A stretch of 54,184 bases of DNA, from positions 1-54,184 of the forward strand of contig DASWJQ010000141.1 in assembly GCA_036397095.1 (NCBI GenBank), given 5' to 3'. This stretch comes from DASWJQ01 sp036397095 (lineage in GTDB: Bacteria; Chloroflexota; Anaerolineae; Anaerolineales; E44-bin32). The notes under the pieces were generated by a model. It made no database searches, had not been told where the DNA came from, and saw only the letters and a program-made list of their open reading frames with translations. This document shows, in pieces, positions 33,136 through 41,136 of the stretch; within the stretch, counting starts at the first letter, position 1, and every line of letters begins with the position of its first letter. A program made the position numbers and the translations under genes.

Positions 33136-33918
33136 ATGGCCAACACCGCCGACCCCACCAACCCAACGCCTGCCCGGACCCCTGGTGCACCCACCACCAC
33201 CTACCAAGTCCGCAACCGGCTACGGCTGCTCCAATTGGCCGCCCTGCTGGTGGGCGGAGTTGGCGGGCTGGTGGCGGCCGGCATCGGCCTGCAGCGCTGG
33301 CTGTTGGCCTACACGCACTATGGTCCGGCCGTGATCTGGCGCTGGTCCGTCCCGTGGTTCGCAACCGCACTGGCCCTGAGCCCGGCCTTGGTCCTTGGCC
33401 TACTCTCCATCTGGCGTGCCCGCCGCACCTGGATTGCGCTCTACCCCAGCGGTTTGGTCTACCGAGAAGGCCGACGGGAGGCCAGCTTGCCCTGGCCCGA
33501 GATCCAGTCGCTGCGCACAGTCGGCTCGATGTTTGGCGGCGGTCAACCGGCCGCCCTGGTGATCGAAGCCACCGACGACCGCCGACTGCGCTTGACCCGA
33601 GACCTTATCGAGTTCGAAGACCTGGTCCGGCGCATCAAAGAACAGGTCTACCCACGGATGCACAAGGCGCTGGCGCAGTCATTCAACCGGGGCCAACCGC
33701 TACAATTCGGCCCAGTCTATTTAGACCGTCATGGCCTGGCCGTTCAGCACCAAAGGCTCACCTGGGAACAGGTCGGAAGCGCCGAGCTGGCCGGCGGCTA
33801 CCTGCGAATCCAACCCGTCAACGGGAGCCGTCGGCCGGTCGTCCGTTTGCCGGCGTCGCGCGTGCCCAATGTCGATTTGTGCCTGCAAATGATTCGGTCC
33901 ATGCTGGAGCAAGTATGA
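33136..33918 (+). CDS. Two-helix membrane protein with a PH-like cytoplasmic domain, unknown function
   Basis: 260 residues. Two hydrophobic helices (about 30-55 and 75-98) are followed by RRTWIALYPSGLVYREGRREASLPWPEIQSL-type sequence. This resembles bacterial PH-like domains, in which a strand pattern ending in W-x-x-I packs on a membrane-proximal barrel. A related second stretch (YLDRHGLAVQHQRLTWEQV) suggests duplication of the module. Function unknown. The next gene overlaps it by 4 nt (ATGA). Confidence 0.65.
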   Translation: MANTADPTNPTPARTPGAPTTTYQVRNRLRLLQLAALLVGGVGGLVAAGIGLQRWLLAYTHYGPAVIWRWSVPWFATALALSPALVLGLLSIWRARRTWIALYPSGLVYREGRREASLPWPEIQSLRTVGSMFGGGQPAALVIEATDDRRLRLTRDLIEFEDLVRRIKEQVYPRMHKALAQSFNRGQPLQFGPVYLDRHGLAVQHQRLTWEQVGSAELAGGYLRIQPVNGSRRPVVRLPASRVPNVDLCLQMIRSMLEQV

Positions 33919-36374
33919 AGCCTGGCCGCACTTTGTTGATCTTCCTCGTCTCGCTAACCTTGGCCGCCTGTGGATCCGGCGGGCTGGGTTCCTTATTGAA
34001 TGGCCCCACGCCCATGCCGGGCGCCGGCGCCAACCCAGTGCCATTAACCAGCGCTGTCTTTGTCATGTCGGCGCCGTCCGGCACGGGGCAAGACGCCGGC
34101 GTAAGCCTCGAACTGGTTGATCCCGTGACGGGCCTGAGCTACAACGCCGACCGGCGGCCGATGACACCAATCGATGACACCCACTGGCGGGTCGAATTCG
34201 ACGTGCCCGTCGGCTCGCTGCTGCGCTACCGTTACCTGCGCACGGCGCCCGAGACCAGGATTGAGGCCGATCCCAGCGGCGCCCCCATTCGCTACCGGCT
34301 GGCCTACCTCCCGGCGCCGACACAGATCGAGGATCTGGTGGCCGCCTGGTCGCCTGAGCGTGCCCAGGGGCCGGCCGGGCGCATTCTGGGCCGGCTGACG
34401 GGTGCCGCCAGCGGCCAGCCCGTCAATGAGGTCATTGTCACGGCCGGTGGGCTGACCACCTTCAGCGATGCCGAGGGCCGCTTCCGGCTGGAGGGCCTGG
34501 CGCCCGGGATGCACAATCTGGTGGTCTACCACCCGGATGGTGCCTACCGGCCCGCCCAGCAGGGCGCCATCCTGGCGGCAGACAGCACCACGCCCGCCGA
34601 GATCGCGTTGACGCCGGCCACACCAGTCATCATCACCTTCCAGTTGACGATGCCGTCGGCGGGTCAACCGGTCAGCCTGGCCGGTAACCTTCGATCGCTG
34701 GGCTCTGTCTTTGCCGAGCTGCCGGGCGGGGTCGAGCTGTCGGCCGCCCGCCTGCCAAGGTTGATACCGGTCGATGACCAACACGCCATCTTGCTGGCGG
34801 AGTTGTTCGCCGGCACCGACCTGCGCTACAAGTACACCCTTGGCGACGGACTGTGGAATGCCGAACGTGATGGGCAAGGCGCGTTCCGCACGCGGCAGTG
34901 GATTGTGCCCGAGACCGACGCCATCATCGCCGACACCGTCGAAGCTTGGGGGACGGGGCAGGCTCCGATCCGGTTTACATTGCAGCCGCCGGCTGGCCTG
35001 GCTGACGACGAAACGCTGGCCATCCAGTTCGATCCGTTCACCTGGTTCGAGCCGCTTCCGCTCCAGCCTGTCGGCGACGGAAGCTGGCAGTTCGACCTGT
35101 TGGCGCCGCTCGGCATGTCCGACGACCTTCGCTACCGCTACTGCCGCAATTGGGTGTGCCAGTCACCCGACGGGGTGCTCGCTTTCGATGGCCAGCCCGA
35201 CCGCCGGCTTTCGCCGGTAGCGCCGGGCGCACTGCAAACCGATCAGCTCGACGGCTGGCAGCTGGCCCTCGAAACCAGCCCCGCCCAGACGGTGGTTGCC
35301 CCCGAGATTGTTGCCAGACCAGATTTCGAACTCGGGGTCGAGTTGGCGCCGCGCTACCAGCCCGGCTGGACCGCCGTCGATCGGCTGGCGGTCAGCCGCG
35401 CCGACGCCATCGGTGCCACGGCCTTCACGTTGGCACCAACCTGGATCCTGACCGGCACCGCTCAGGTGCCGCGCATCGAATTCGACCCGGCCCGGGCCCG
35501 CTATCAGGCCGACGTGCTGGCCCTGAGCCGCCAGCTTAACACTGCCGGCCTCGAGCTTGTGCTGCGCCCGGAGCTGGCGCCGGAGGCCGGCTCGCTGGCC
35601 CAGTGGTGGTCGACCGGCCAGCGCGACCGAGGCTGGTGGACGGTCTACTACGAGGAGCTGCGTTCGTTCCTGGTGAGCCAGGCCAGCCTGGCGCAGGCGG
35701 CCGGCGCAAGCAAATTGGTCCTGACCGGCGATCAAATGGCGCCGGGCTTCCCGGGCGGGACAATGCCCGACGGCGCCGCCTCCGGAGCACCTCAGGATAG
35801 CCTGGCGCAATGGGAGCAGACGCTGCAGGCGGTGCGCAACGTCTTCGCCGGCGACTTGGCCTACGAGCTGGTGCTTAGTGACCAGCTGACGGCCATGCCG
35901 CCTTCGCTAGAATCCTTCGACGAAGTACATGTGTACTGGCGGGCACCGTTGGCCACGGGCCAACCGGCGGACGTCGCCAGCTTGCAGGCGGAAGCCATCC
36001 GATTGATTGACCTGGTGCTGCTGCCACGCATCCCGATTGGCATGCCGGTGGTGCTCAGTGTTGAGTACCTTTCGGTCCAGAATGCCGCCAGCGGCTGCCC
36101 GACGGACCCCAACGGAGGCTGCCTGCCGGCTTCCGAATTCGATTTTGGGGCCGCCGGGGCCACCGAGCTCGGTGTAGATTTGGATGAGCAAGCGGAAGCG
36201 ATTAACGCCGTCCTGCTGGCCTCGGCCGATCATCCCGAGATCGCCGGGTTCTACGTCCGGCGCTACTTCCCCCTGCTGCCCTTGGCCGACAAATCGGCCT
36301 CGGTCCACGGCAAACCGGCGGGCGAAGTGCTGCGTTTCTGGTTCGAGCGGCTGCTGCCCGGCGGTGGCGGCTGA
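33915..36374 (+). CDS. Large lipoprotein with starch-binding-like modules and a TIM-barrel-like C-terminus, 819 aa
   Basis: Signal peptide with lipobox LTLAAC (Cys about 20). Three modules of about 110 residues end in similar strand motifs (LLRYRYLR near 110, LRYKYTLGDG near 310, LRYRYCRNWVC near 410), resembling CBM20/E-set carbohydrate-binding folds. A carboxypeptidase-regulatory-like module lies between the first two (GRILGRLTGAASGQPVNEV, FRLEGLAPGMHNLVVY). Residues about 475-810 look like a TIM-barrel glycoside hydrolase (GATAFTLAPTWIL, LVLRPELAPE, KLVLTGDQM, DEVHVYWRAP, MPVVLSVEYLS), but I cannot assign a family or name catalytic acids. Probably acts on or senses surface polysaccharide. 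Confidence 0.7.
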   Translation: MKPGRTLLIFLVSLTLAACGSGGLGSLLNGPTPMPGAGANPVPLTSAVFVMSAPSGTGQDAGVSLELVDPVTGLSYNADRRPMTPIDDTHWRVEFDVPVGSLLRYRYLRTAPETRIEADPSGAPIRYRLAYLPAPTQIEDLVAAWSPERAQGPAGRILGRLTGAASGQPVNEVIVTAGGLTTFSDAEGRFRLEGLAPGMHNLVVYHPDGAYRPAQQGAILAADSTTPAEIALTPATPVIITFQLTMPSAGQPVSLAGNLRSLGSVFAELPGGVELSAARLPRLIPVDDQHAILLAELFAGTDLRYKYTLGDGLWNAERDGQGAFRTRQWIVPETDAIIADTVEAWGTGQAPIRFTLQPPAGLADDETLAIQFDPFTWFEPLPLQPVGDGSWQFDLLAPLGMSDDLRYRYCRNWVCQSPDGVLAFDGQPDRRLSPVAPGALQTDQLDGWQLALETSPAQTVVAPEIVARPDFELGVELAPRYQPGWTAVDRLAVSRADAIGATAFTLAPTWILTGTAQVPRIEFDPARARYQADVLALSRQLNTAGLELVLRPELAPEAGSLAQWWSTGQRDRGWWTVYYEELRSFLVSQASLAQAAGASKLVLTGDQMAPGFPGGTMPDGAASGAPQDSLAQWEQTLQAVRNVFAGDLAYELVLSDQLTAMPPSLESFDEVHVYWRAPLATGQPADVASLQAEAIRLIDLVLLPRIPIGMPVVLSVEYLSVQNAASGCPTDPNGGCLPASEFDFGAAGATELGVDLDEQAEAINAVLLASADHPEIAGFYVRRYFPLLPLADKSASVHGKPAGEVLRFWFERLLPGGGG

Positions 36375-36417
36375 GCACCAGCCATCCCCAAACGACCCCA
36401 GGGAGAGGGAGCGTTTG

Positions 36418-38376
36418 ATGACCGACAACCAGCCCTCTGAGGCCGGCTACGTCTGGCGGCCCTCACGGCACGACCTGCAACGGGCCAACCTGACGGCGTT
36501 CATGAGCGCCCATGGCCTGGACAGCTTCGACGCGCTCCACCGGCGCTCGATCGAAGACGTCCCCTGGTTTACCGAGGCCCTGCTCGACTACCTGGGCCTC
36601 GAATTCCACCAGCCGTACGACTCAGTGCTCGACTTGTCGCAGGGCATGGCCTGGCCGCAGTGGTGCGTCGGCGGGCGCATGAACATTGTCACCAACTGCC
36701 TCGACAAGCACCTTGGGACGCCTCAAGCCGAACAGACGGCACTGGTGTGGCAGGGCGAAGAGGGTTCCCGGGTTCGGCTGACCTACGCCGAACTGGCGGC
36801 AGAGGTCAACAAGGCAGCCAACGGCCTGCGGGCCCTGGGCCTCGACCAGGGAGACGCCGTTGGCCTGTACATGCCACTGACGCCTGAGGAAGTTGTTGCG
36901 CTGCTGGCGACGGTCAAAATCGGCGGCATTGTGCTGCCGCTGTTCTCCGGCTACGGTGCAGCCGCCGTCGCCAGCCGGCTGGAGGACGGTCGGGCCAAAC
37001 TGCTGTTTACCGCCGACGGCTACTTCCGCAACGGCTCGTTGGTCTCGATGAAGCCAACCGCCGATGAGGCCGCCCGTCGCGTGGCGGGCTTGGAGCACAT
37101 GATCGTGCTGCGGCGGGCGGGCAATGACATTGGGATGACAGCGGGCCGCGATCAGTGGTGGGACGAGTGGCTGGCAGGCCAACCGGCGCAGGCCGAAGCG
37201 GCCGACACCGGCGCCGACGATCCGCTCATGATCATCTACACCTCCGGCACGACCGGCAAACCCAAGGGCGCCGTCCACACCCATTGTGGCTTCCCGGTCA
37301 AGGCCGCCCAGGACATGGCCTTCGGCATGGACGTCCATCCCGGCGAGCTGATTTATTGGATCACCGACATGGGTTGGATGATGGGCCCCTGGCTGGTGTT
37401 CGGTTCCCTGCTGCTGCGGGCCTCCATGTTCCTGTATGACGGCTCACCAACCCACCCCGAACCCGACCGCGTCTGGCGCATGATTGCCGAACACGGCGTC
37501 AATCAGTTGGGCCTGTCGCCGACCTTCATCCGAGCGCTGATCCCGTATGGCCGGGAGATTGTCGATCGCCACGATTTGTCGAGCCTGAAGTTGGTTGGTT
37601 CGACCGGCGAGGCCTGGAACCCCGACCCGTGGCACTGGTTATTCGAAGTCGTGTGCGACAAGTCCAAGCCCATCATCAACTACTCTGGTGGGACTGAGCT
37701 GTCGGGCGGTATCGTAATGGGCAACCCGGTTATGCCGCTCAAGCCGACGGCGTTGGCCGCGCCGTGCCCTGGCATTGCTGCCGACGTGCTTGGCCCTGAC
37801 GGTGAGTCGCTGATTGGCCAGGTGGGCGAGTTGGTGATCAAGACACCCTGGATCGGGATGACGCGCGGCTTCTGGCAGGACCCCGAACGCTATCTGGCCA
37901 CCTATTGGTCGCGCTGGCCTGACGTCTGGGTTCACGGCGATTGGGCGTTGGTGGATGACGACGGAAGCTGGTTCATCCTGGGCCGGTCGGATGACACACT
38001 CAAGGTCGGCGGCAAGCGGCTGGGACCGGCCGAGGTTGAGTCGATCTTAGTCAGCCATCCGAATGTGGTCGAGGCGGCTGCCATTGGTGTCCCCGACAAG
38101 CTGAAGGGGACGGCGCTGGTCGCCTTCTGCGTGCTCCAAGCCGACGAAGCCGAGCGCGACGAAATCCGGGTGACACTTAGCCGCTGGCTGATTGATGAGC
38201 TGGGCAAGCCGCTTGCACCCAGGGCGTTGATCTTCCTCGACGACCTGCCCAAGACACGCAACGCTAAGTTGATGCGCCGCATGCTGCGCGCCGCCTACCT
38301 GGGCGAAGATCCCGGCGACACCTCGGCCCTGGTGAATCCGGAGGTACTGGAACAGGTCAAGGCCAAGCGAGCTTAG
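36418..38376 (+). CDS. AMP-forming acyl-CoA synthetase (acetyl-CoA synthetase-like)
   Basis: 652 residues of the ANL superfamily. The P-loop MIIYTSGTTGKPKGAVHTH, a YSGGTELSGGI motif, and YWSRWPDVWVHGDWALVDDDG with the ribose-binding Asp are present. A hinge at GRSDDTLKVGGKRLGPAE and a C-terminal KTRNAKLMRRMLRAAY with the catalytic lysine complete the enzyme. The N-terminal ACAS-type region (VPWFTEALLDYLGLEF) suggests a short- to medium-chain acid as substrate. With the nearby acyl-CoA dehydrogenase and thiolase-like pair it fits an acyl-CoA catabolic set. GGGAGAGGGAGC precedes ATG 36418. Confidence 0.9.
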   Translation: MTDNQPSEAGYVWRPSRHDLQRANLTAFMSAHGLDSFDALHRRSIEDVPWFTEALLDYLGLEFHQPYDSVLDLSQGMAWPQWCVGGRMNIVTNCLDKHLGTPQAEQTALVWQGEEGSRVRLTYAELAAEVNKAANGLRALGLDQGDAVGLYMPLTPEEVVALLATVKIGGIVLPLFSGYGAAAVASRLEDGRAKLLFTADGYFRNGSLVSMKPTADEAARRVAGLEHMIVLRRAGNDIGMTAGRDQWWDEWLAGQPAQAEAADTGADDPLMIIYTSGTTGKPKGAVHTHCGFPVKAAQDMAFGMDVHPGELIYWITDMGWMMGPWLVFGSLLLRASMFLYDGSPTHPEPDRVWRMIAEHGVNQLGLSPTFIRALIPYGREIVDRHDLSSLKLVGSTGEAWNPDPWHWLFEVVCDKSKPIINYSGGTELSGGIVMGNPVMPLKPTALAAPCPGIAADVLGPDGESLIGQVGELVIKTPWIGMTRGFWQDPERYLATYWSRWPDVWVHGDWALVDDDGSWFILGRSDDTLKVGGKRLGPAEVESILVSHPNVVEAAAIGVPDKLKGTALVAFCVLQADEAERDEIRVTLSRWLIDELGKPLAPRALIFLDDLPKTRNAKLMRRMLRAAYLGEDPGDTSALVNPEVLEQVKAKRA

Positions 38377-38392
38377 GGAGGGGGAGAGGGGG

Positions 38393-39280
38393 ATGGGTAA
38401 AGAACATCGTCGCAAGTCAACGCGGCTGCGTAACTATGATTACCGTTCTACCGGATGGTACTTCGTCACTCTTTTATGTCAGAGCCGCATATCATTCTTC
38501 GGCGAGATTCTAGATGGCGCAATGAAACTGAATACGGCTGGCCAGATGGTCTCAGATACATGGTGTGATCTTGAAGCGAGATTCTCGTACCTTCGTCTGG
38601 GACCTTTCGTTGTGATGCCGAACCACTTCCACGGACTAATCGGGATCCGGCGCCAGGAGGTAGGTTTGGGCGGGGACCCACCGGGTCGCCGAGGCGGTCG
38701 CGAGGGTGGTGTGGGCGATCACGACGGCGGTATGGGCGATCACGACGGTGGTGTGGGCGATCACGACGGTGGTATGGGCGATCACGACGGTGGTATGGGC
38801 GATCCTTGTGATCGCCCATACAGCGGGAGGAGCTCGGACCAGATCGCCACGGCTGCGGCTCCCCAGACCAGTAAGGGCGAACCTCGTGTTCGCCCTGAGG
38901 ACCGTATGGACAGTCAGAAGGATCGCGAGGCTGGGATGGGTGATCACAAGGATCGCCCATACAGCAGGAGGAGCTCGGACCAGATCGCCACGGCTGCGGC
39001 TCCCCAGACCAGTAAGGGCGAACCTCGGGTTCGCCCTTCAGGGACGGAATCCGATTCCCTCGGCCGCATCATCCAAGCCTTCAAGTCGATCACAACCGTG
39101 GAGTACATCCGTGGTGTGGAGAGATCCGGCTGGCCTCCCTTCCCCGGCCGGCTGTGGCACAGAAACTATCACGATCGGATCATCAGGAGCATGCCGCAGC
39201 TTTGGCGCGTTGCGCAGTACATCGCCGACAACCCGGCTCGATGGACTAACAGCATGTTTGATCATGACCGCCATACCTAA
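38393..39280 (+). CDS. RAYT transposase with a palindrome-filled insert, 295 aa
   Basis: Residues 1-88 (RNYDYRSTGWYFVTLLCQSR, FVVMPNHFHGLIGI with the HUH site) and the last 80 (SLGRIIQAFKSITTVEY, WHRNYHDRIIRS with the probable catalytic Tyr, QYIADNPARW) form a normal RAYT of about 170 residues. Between them lies an extra segment of roughly 125 residues made of repeats: heptads GDHDGGM/V, then two copies of a 29-residue unit (RPYSGRSSDQIATAAAPQTS...). At DNA level these are four hairpins and tandem repeats, all in frame and without stops. Whether the long protein is active is unknown. The nearest neighbours are metabolic genes. Confidence 0.85.
   Translation: MGKEHRRKSTRLRNYDYRSTGWYFVTLLCQSRISFFGEILDGAMKLNTAGQMVSDTWCDLEARFSYLRLGPFVVMPNHFHGLIGIRRQEVGLGGDPPGRRGGREGGVGDHDGGMGDHDGGVGDHDGGMGDHDGGMGDPCDRPYSGRSSDQIATAAAPQTSKGEPRVRPEDRMDSQKDREAGMGDHKDRPYSRRSSDQIATAAAPQTSKGEPRVRPSGTESDSLGRIIQAFKSITTVEYIRGVERSGWPPFPGRLWHRNYHDRIIRSMPQLWRVAQYIADNPARWTNSMFDHDRHT
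38713..38796 (+). repeat. Four tandem 21-nt repeats inside RAYT 2
   Basis: Units start at 38713, 38734, 38755 and 38776, each GGGCGATCACGACGG followed by (C/T)GGT(A/G)T. They encode the heptad GDHDGG(M/V). The GGGCGATC start equals the left arm of the hairpin that follows, which also spans 21 nt. Confidence 0.9.
38797..38817. repeat. Palindrome P1 (GGGCGATC - 5 nt - GATCGCCC)
   Basis: Perfect 8-bp stem with loop CTTGT, continuing the 21-nt spacing of the tandem repeats. A related hairpin with one G-T pair (GGGTGATC / GATCGCCC, loop ACAAG) lies at 38938-38958. Confidence 0.9.
38810..38896 (+). repeat. 87-nt direct repeat, copy 1, ending in a hairpin
   Basis: Identical to copy 2 (38951-39037) at 85 of 87 positions. 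It starts GATCGCCCATACAGC and ends in a perfect 9-bp hairpin AGGGCGAAC / GTTCGCCCT with loop CTCGT (38874-38896). Confidence 0.9.
38951..39037 (+). repeat. 87-nt direct repeat, copy 2, ending in a hairpin
   Basis: It begins 141 nt (47 codons) after copy 1, so the reading frame is kept. The terminal hairpin (39015-39037) has the same arms AGGGCGAAC / GTTCGCCCT with loop CTCGG. The right arm of the 38938-38958 hairpin overlaps its first bases, as in copy 1. Confidence 0.9.
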
Positions 39281-39301
39281 TCTCCCCGGAGCCCGAAACC
39301 A

Positions 39302-40453
39302 ATGAACTTCTCCCTCACCGAAGAACAATCGATGTGGCGCCGGTCGGTACAGCAGTTCGCCGCCGATCAGCTGCGCCCGCGAGCCGCCGAGCTTGATGAC
39401 ATGGCAACCTTCCCGGAGGACCTTCTGCCCAAGATGGCCGGGCTGGGCCTGCTGGGGCTCAATATTCCAGAGGATCATGGCGGCGCCGGGGTCGATCCGA
39501 TCAGCGCCGCCCTCGCCATCGAGTCGTTGGGTTGGGCCTGCGGCGGTACGGCCCTGTCGGTTGCTGCGCACAACGGCCTGGCCTGTGAACCGATCGCTCG
39601 CTTCGGCAACGACGAGCAGCGGGCGCGCTGGCTGCCTGGGCTGGCCCGCGGCGAACAAGGACTGGCCGCCCTGGCCCTGACTGAGCCCGAGGCCGGCTCA
39701 GATTTGGCCGGTGGCGTGACGACACGGGCCGAGCGCCAAGGAGATCAGTGGCGCATCACCGGTCAGAAGGCCTGGATCACAAACGCCAGCCTGGCGCCAC
39801 TGATCGTGACGCTGTGCCGCACCGGCCAGGGCACCGGCTCTGACACGCTGAGCCTGATCGTGATCCCGACCGACAGCGACGGTTTGATCGTGCACCCCAA
39901 GGAAAAGAAGATGGGCACCCGGGCCTCGCCAACCCACGCCGTCACCTATGAGAACGTGCAAGTGCCCCTTGAGAACGTGCTGGGCGGGCCGGGGCAGGGG
40001 CTGTACCAAACGCTCCAGGTGTTGGACGGCGGCCGGATTGGCATCGGCGCCCTGGCCGTCGGGCTGGCGCAGGCCGCGCTCGAACAGGCAGTCGCCTATA
40101 GCCGCCAACGGCGGACCTTCGGGGCCCGTTTGGCCGACCATCAGGCCATCCGCTTCCTGCTAGCCGATGCCGCCGCCCAAATCGAGTCGGCCCGCTTGAT
40201 GGTCTACCGGGCGGCCTGGTTCAAGGCACAGAACCAACCGTTTACGCAAGCGGCGTCCATGGCCAAGTTGCTGGCGACCGAGACGGCGGAGAAGGTGTGC
40301 CGCGACGCGATCCAGGTCCATGGCGGCTATGGCTACAGCGCCGAGTTCCCCGTCGAGCGGCTCTACCGTGACGCTCGTCTGATGACCATTGGCGAAGGAA
40401 CCAGCGAAGTCCAACGGATGGTGATTGCCAAGCGGCTGCTCGACGCCGAGTAG
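39302..40453 (+). CDS. Acyl-CoA dehydrogenase
   Basis: 383 residues, normal for the short/medium-chain family. N-terminal helical domain (MNFSLTEEQSMWRRSVQQF), the FAD/substrate strand ALTEPEAGSDLAGG, ITGQKAWITNA, and a C-terminal domain with RRTFGARLADHQAIRF, QVHGGYGYSAEFPVERLYRDA and IGEGTSEVQR, whose first Glu matches the catalytic base of SCAD/MCAD-type enzymes. It oxidises acyl-CoA to the enoyl-CoA, passing electrons to an electron-transfer flavoprotein. The partner genes here are the upstream acyl-CoA synthetase and thiolase-like pair; the substrate is unknown. Confidence 0.93.
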   Translation: MNFSLTEEQSMWRRSVQQFAADQLRPRAAELDDMATFPEDLLPKMAGLGLLGLNIPEDHGGAGVDPISAALAIESLGWACGGTALSVAAHNGLACEPIARFGNDEQRARWLPGLARGEQGLAALALTEPEAGSDLAGGVTTRAERQGDQWRITGQKAWITNASLAPLIVTLCRTGQGTGSDTLSLIVIPTDSDGLIVHPKEKKMGTRASPTHAVTYENVQVPLENVLGGPGQGLYQTLQVLDGGRIGIGALAVGLAQAALEQAVAYSRQRRTFGARLADHQAIRFLLADAAAQIESARLMVYRAAWFKAQNQPFTQAASMAKLLATETAEKVCRDAIQVHGGYGYSAEFPVERLYRDARLMTIGEGTSEVQRMVIAKRLLDAE

Positions 40454-40483
40454 CCTCAAACGAGCGGGCCCCGATGAAACACT

Positions 40484-40509
40484 CAGGGGTGACCATCTGG
40501 TCGCCCCTG
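40484..40509. terminator. Hairpin between convergent genes, possible terminator
   Basis: 11-bp stem CAGGGGTGACC / GGTCGCCCCTG (one G-T pair) with loop ATCT. No strong T-run on either side, so termination efficiency is uncertain; its place 30 nt after the acyl-CoA dehydrogenase stop and before the thioredoxin-like stop supports a shared role. Confidence 0.55.
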
Positions 40510-40531
40510 TGCTCTTGAGAAAATGGCTCCC

Positions 40532-41071
40532 CTACGAACTGGCGTCGGCTAGCGCCTGCTGCAGGGTCTGGCCGTCGACAAAGCCAACCCACTGCCTGAT
40601 CAGGTTGCCGTTGCCGTCAAACAGGAATAGGTGCGGCTGGTACTGGTAGCCCAACTGCTGCTTCCACGGCGTGGTCTGCGGGTCGTCGATGTTCAGGTAG
40701 AAGAAGGAAGCCCGCCCCTGCCATTTGTCCTCGAGCCCGTGCACGACGGGCGCCATGCGCTGGCAGGTCGGTCACCAGAAGGCGAAGAACTCGACCAGCG
40801 TCGGCTGGCCGTTGGCCAGGCTGACGGCGTTCGGGTCGCTGGCCTTAAGTTGGGAATCGCCTTGCGGGATCGGACCCAGCGGGTCAAAACCGCTGTTGTC
40901 TACCGTCGGTTCCGGCGGCAGCGGAGAAGCTGCCGGTTCTTCCACCGGCGGCAGGACTGACGGTTGAGGCGTCGGCGTGGCGGTCGGCGCTGGCTCCTGC
41001 GGCGCACCGCTGCAGGCCGTCAGCAGCAATACGGCGAGCAAGGCGGCTACCAGCCAGCGGTTGGCAGTCAT
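40532..41071 (-). CDS. Probable selenocysteine-containing thioredoxin-like lipoprotein (in-frame TGA at residue 100)
   Basis: Two reading-frame pieces lie in the same frame, separated only by TGA at 40774-40772. Together they form one 179-residue protein: signal peptide with lipobox LLTAC (about 19), a Pro/Thr-rich linker, then a thioredoxin fold (TLVEFFAFW-U-PTCQRMAPVV, then YQPHLFLFDGNG with the cis-proline). The TGA replaces the first cysteine of the WCxxC redox motif, leaving U100-P-T-C103. Sequence on both sides keeps full family character, which argues against decay. A hairpin 20 nt after the TGA fits a SECIS. Alternatives are a Cys-to-stop mutation or a base error (TGC/TGT to TGA). SD GGAGG precedes ATG 41071. 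Confidence 0.75.
40735..40751 (-). promoter_or_regulatory. Candidate bacterial SECIS hairpin
   Basis: On the minus strand GCCCGT-CGTGC-ACGGGC makes a 6-bp stem with a 5-nt loop. It starts 20 nt after the TGA, and the loop G is the 28th base after it. Known bacterial SECIS elements have a short stem-loop with a G in the first two loop positions, about 16-37 nt from the UGA; this one meets each point. The stem is short, so structure alone is weak evidence. Confidence 0.6.
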
Positions 41072-41127
41072 GCGATGGGCCTCCGTCCCTGGCGGCAGGC
41101 GGCGCCCGCCGTCTAGTCAACGTTCCC

Positions 41128-41136
41128 ATTCTAGCA
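41128..41136 (-). promoter_or_regulatory. Extended -10 promoter for the thioredoxin-like gene (TGC-TAGAAT)
   Basis: TAGAAT at 41133-41128 on the minus strand is preceded by TGC, an extended -10 element. No good -35 box is seen 17 nt upstream. The leader would be about 50 nt to ATG 41071. Confidence 0.5.

Noticed and set aside
38713..39037. CRISPR array in the repeat-rich part of RAYT 2
   Set aside because: Repeat units are in frame with the transposase, spacers are not unique sequences of equal length, and no cas genes are near.
40532..41071. Two separate genes or a simple pseudogene in place of one TGA-containing gene
   Set aside because: Both halves form one continuous thioredoxin fold in the same frame, the second half has no ribosome site of its own, and the TGA falls exactly on the catalytic Cys. 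TGA acts as a normal stop elsewhere in the window, so general TGA recoding is also unlikely.
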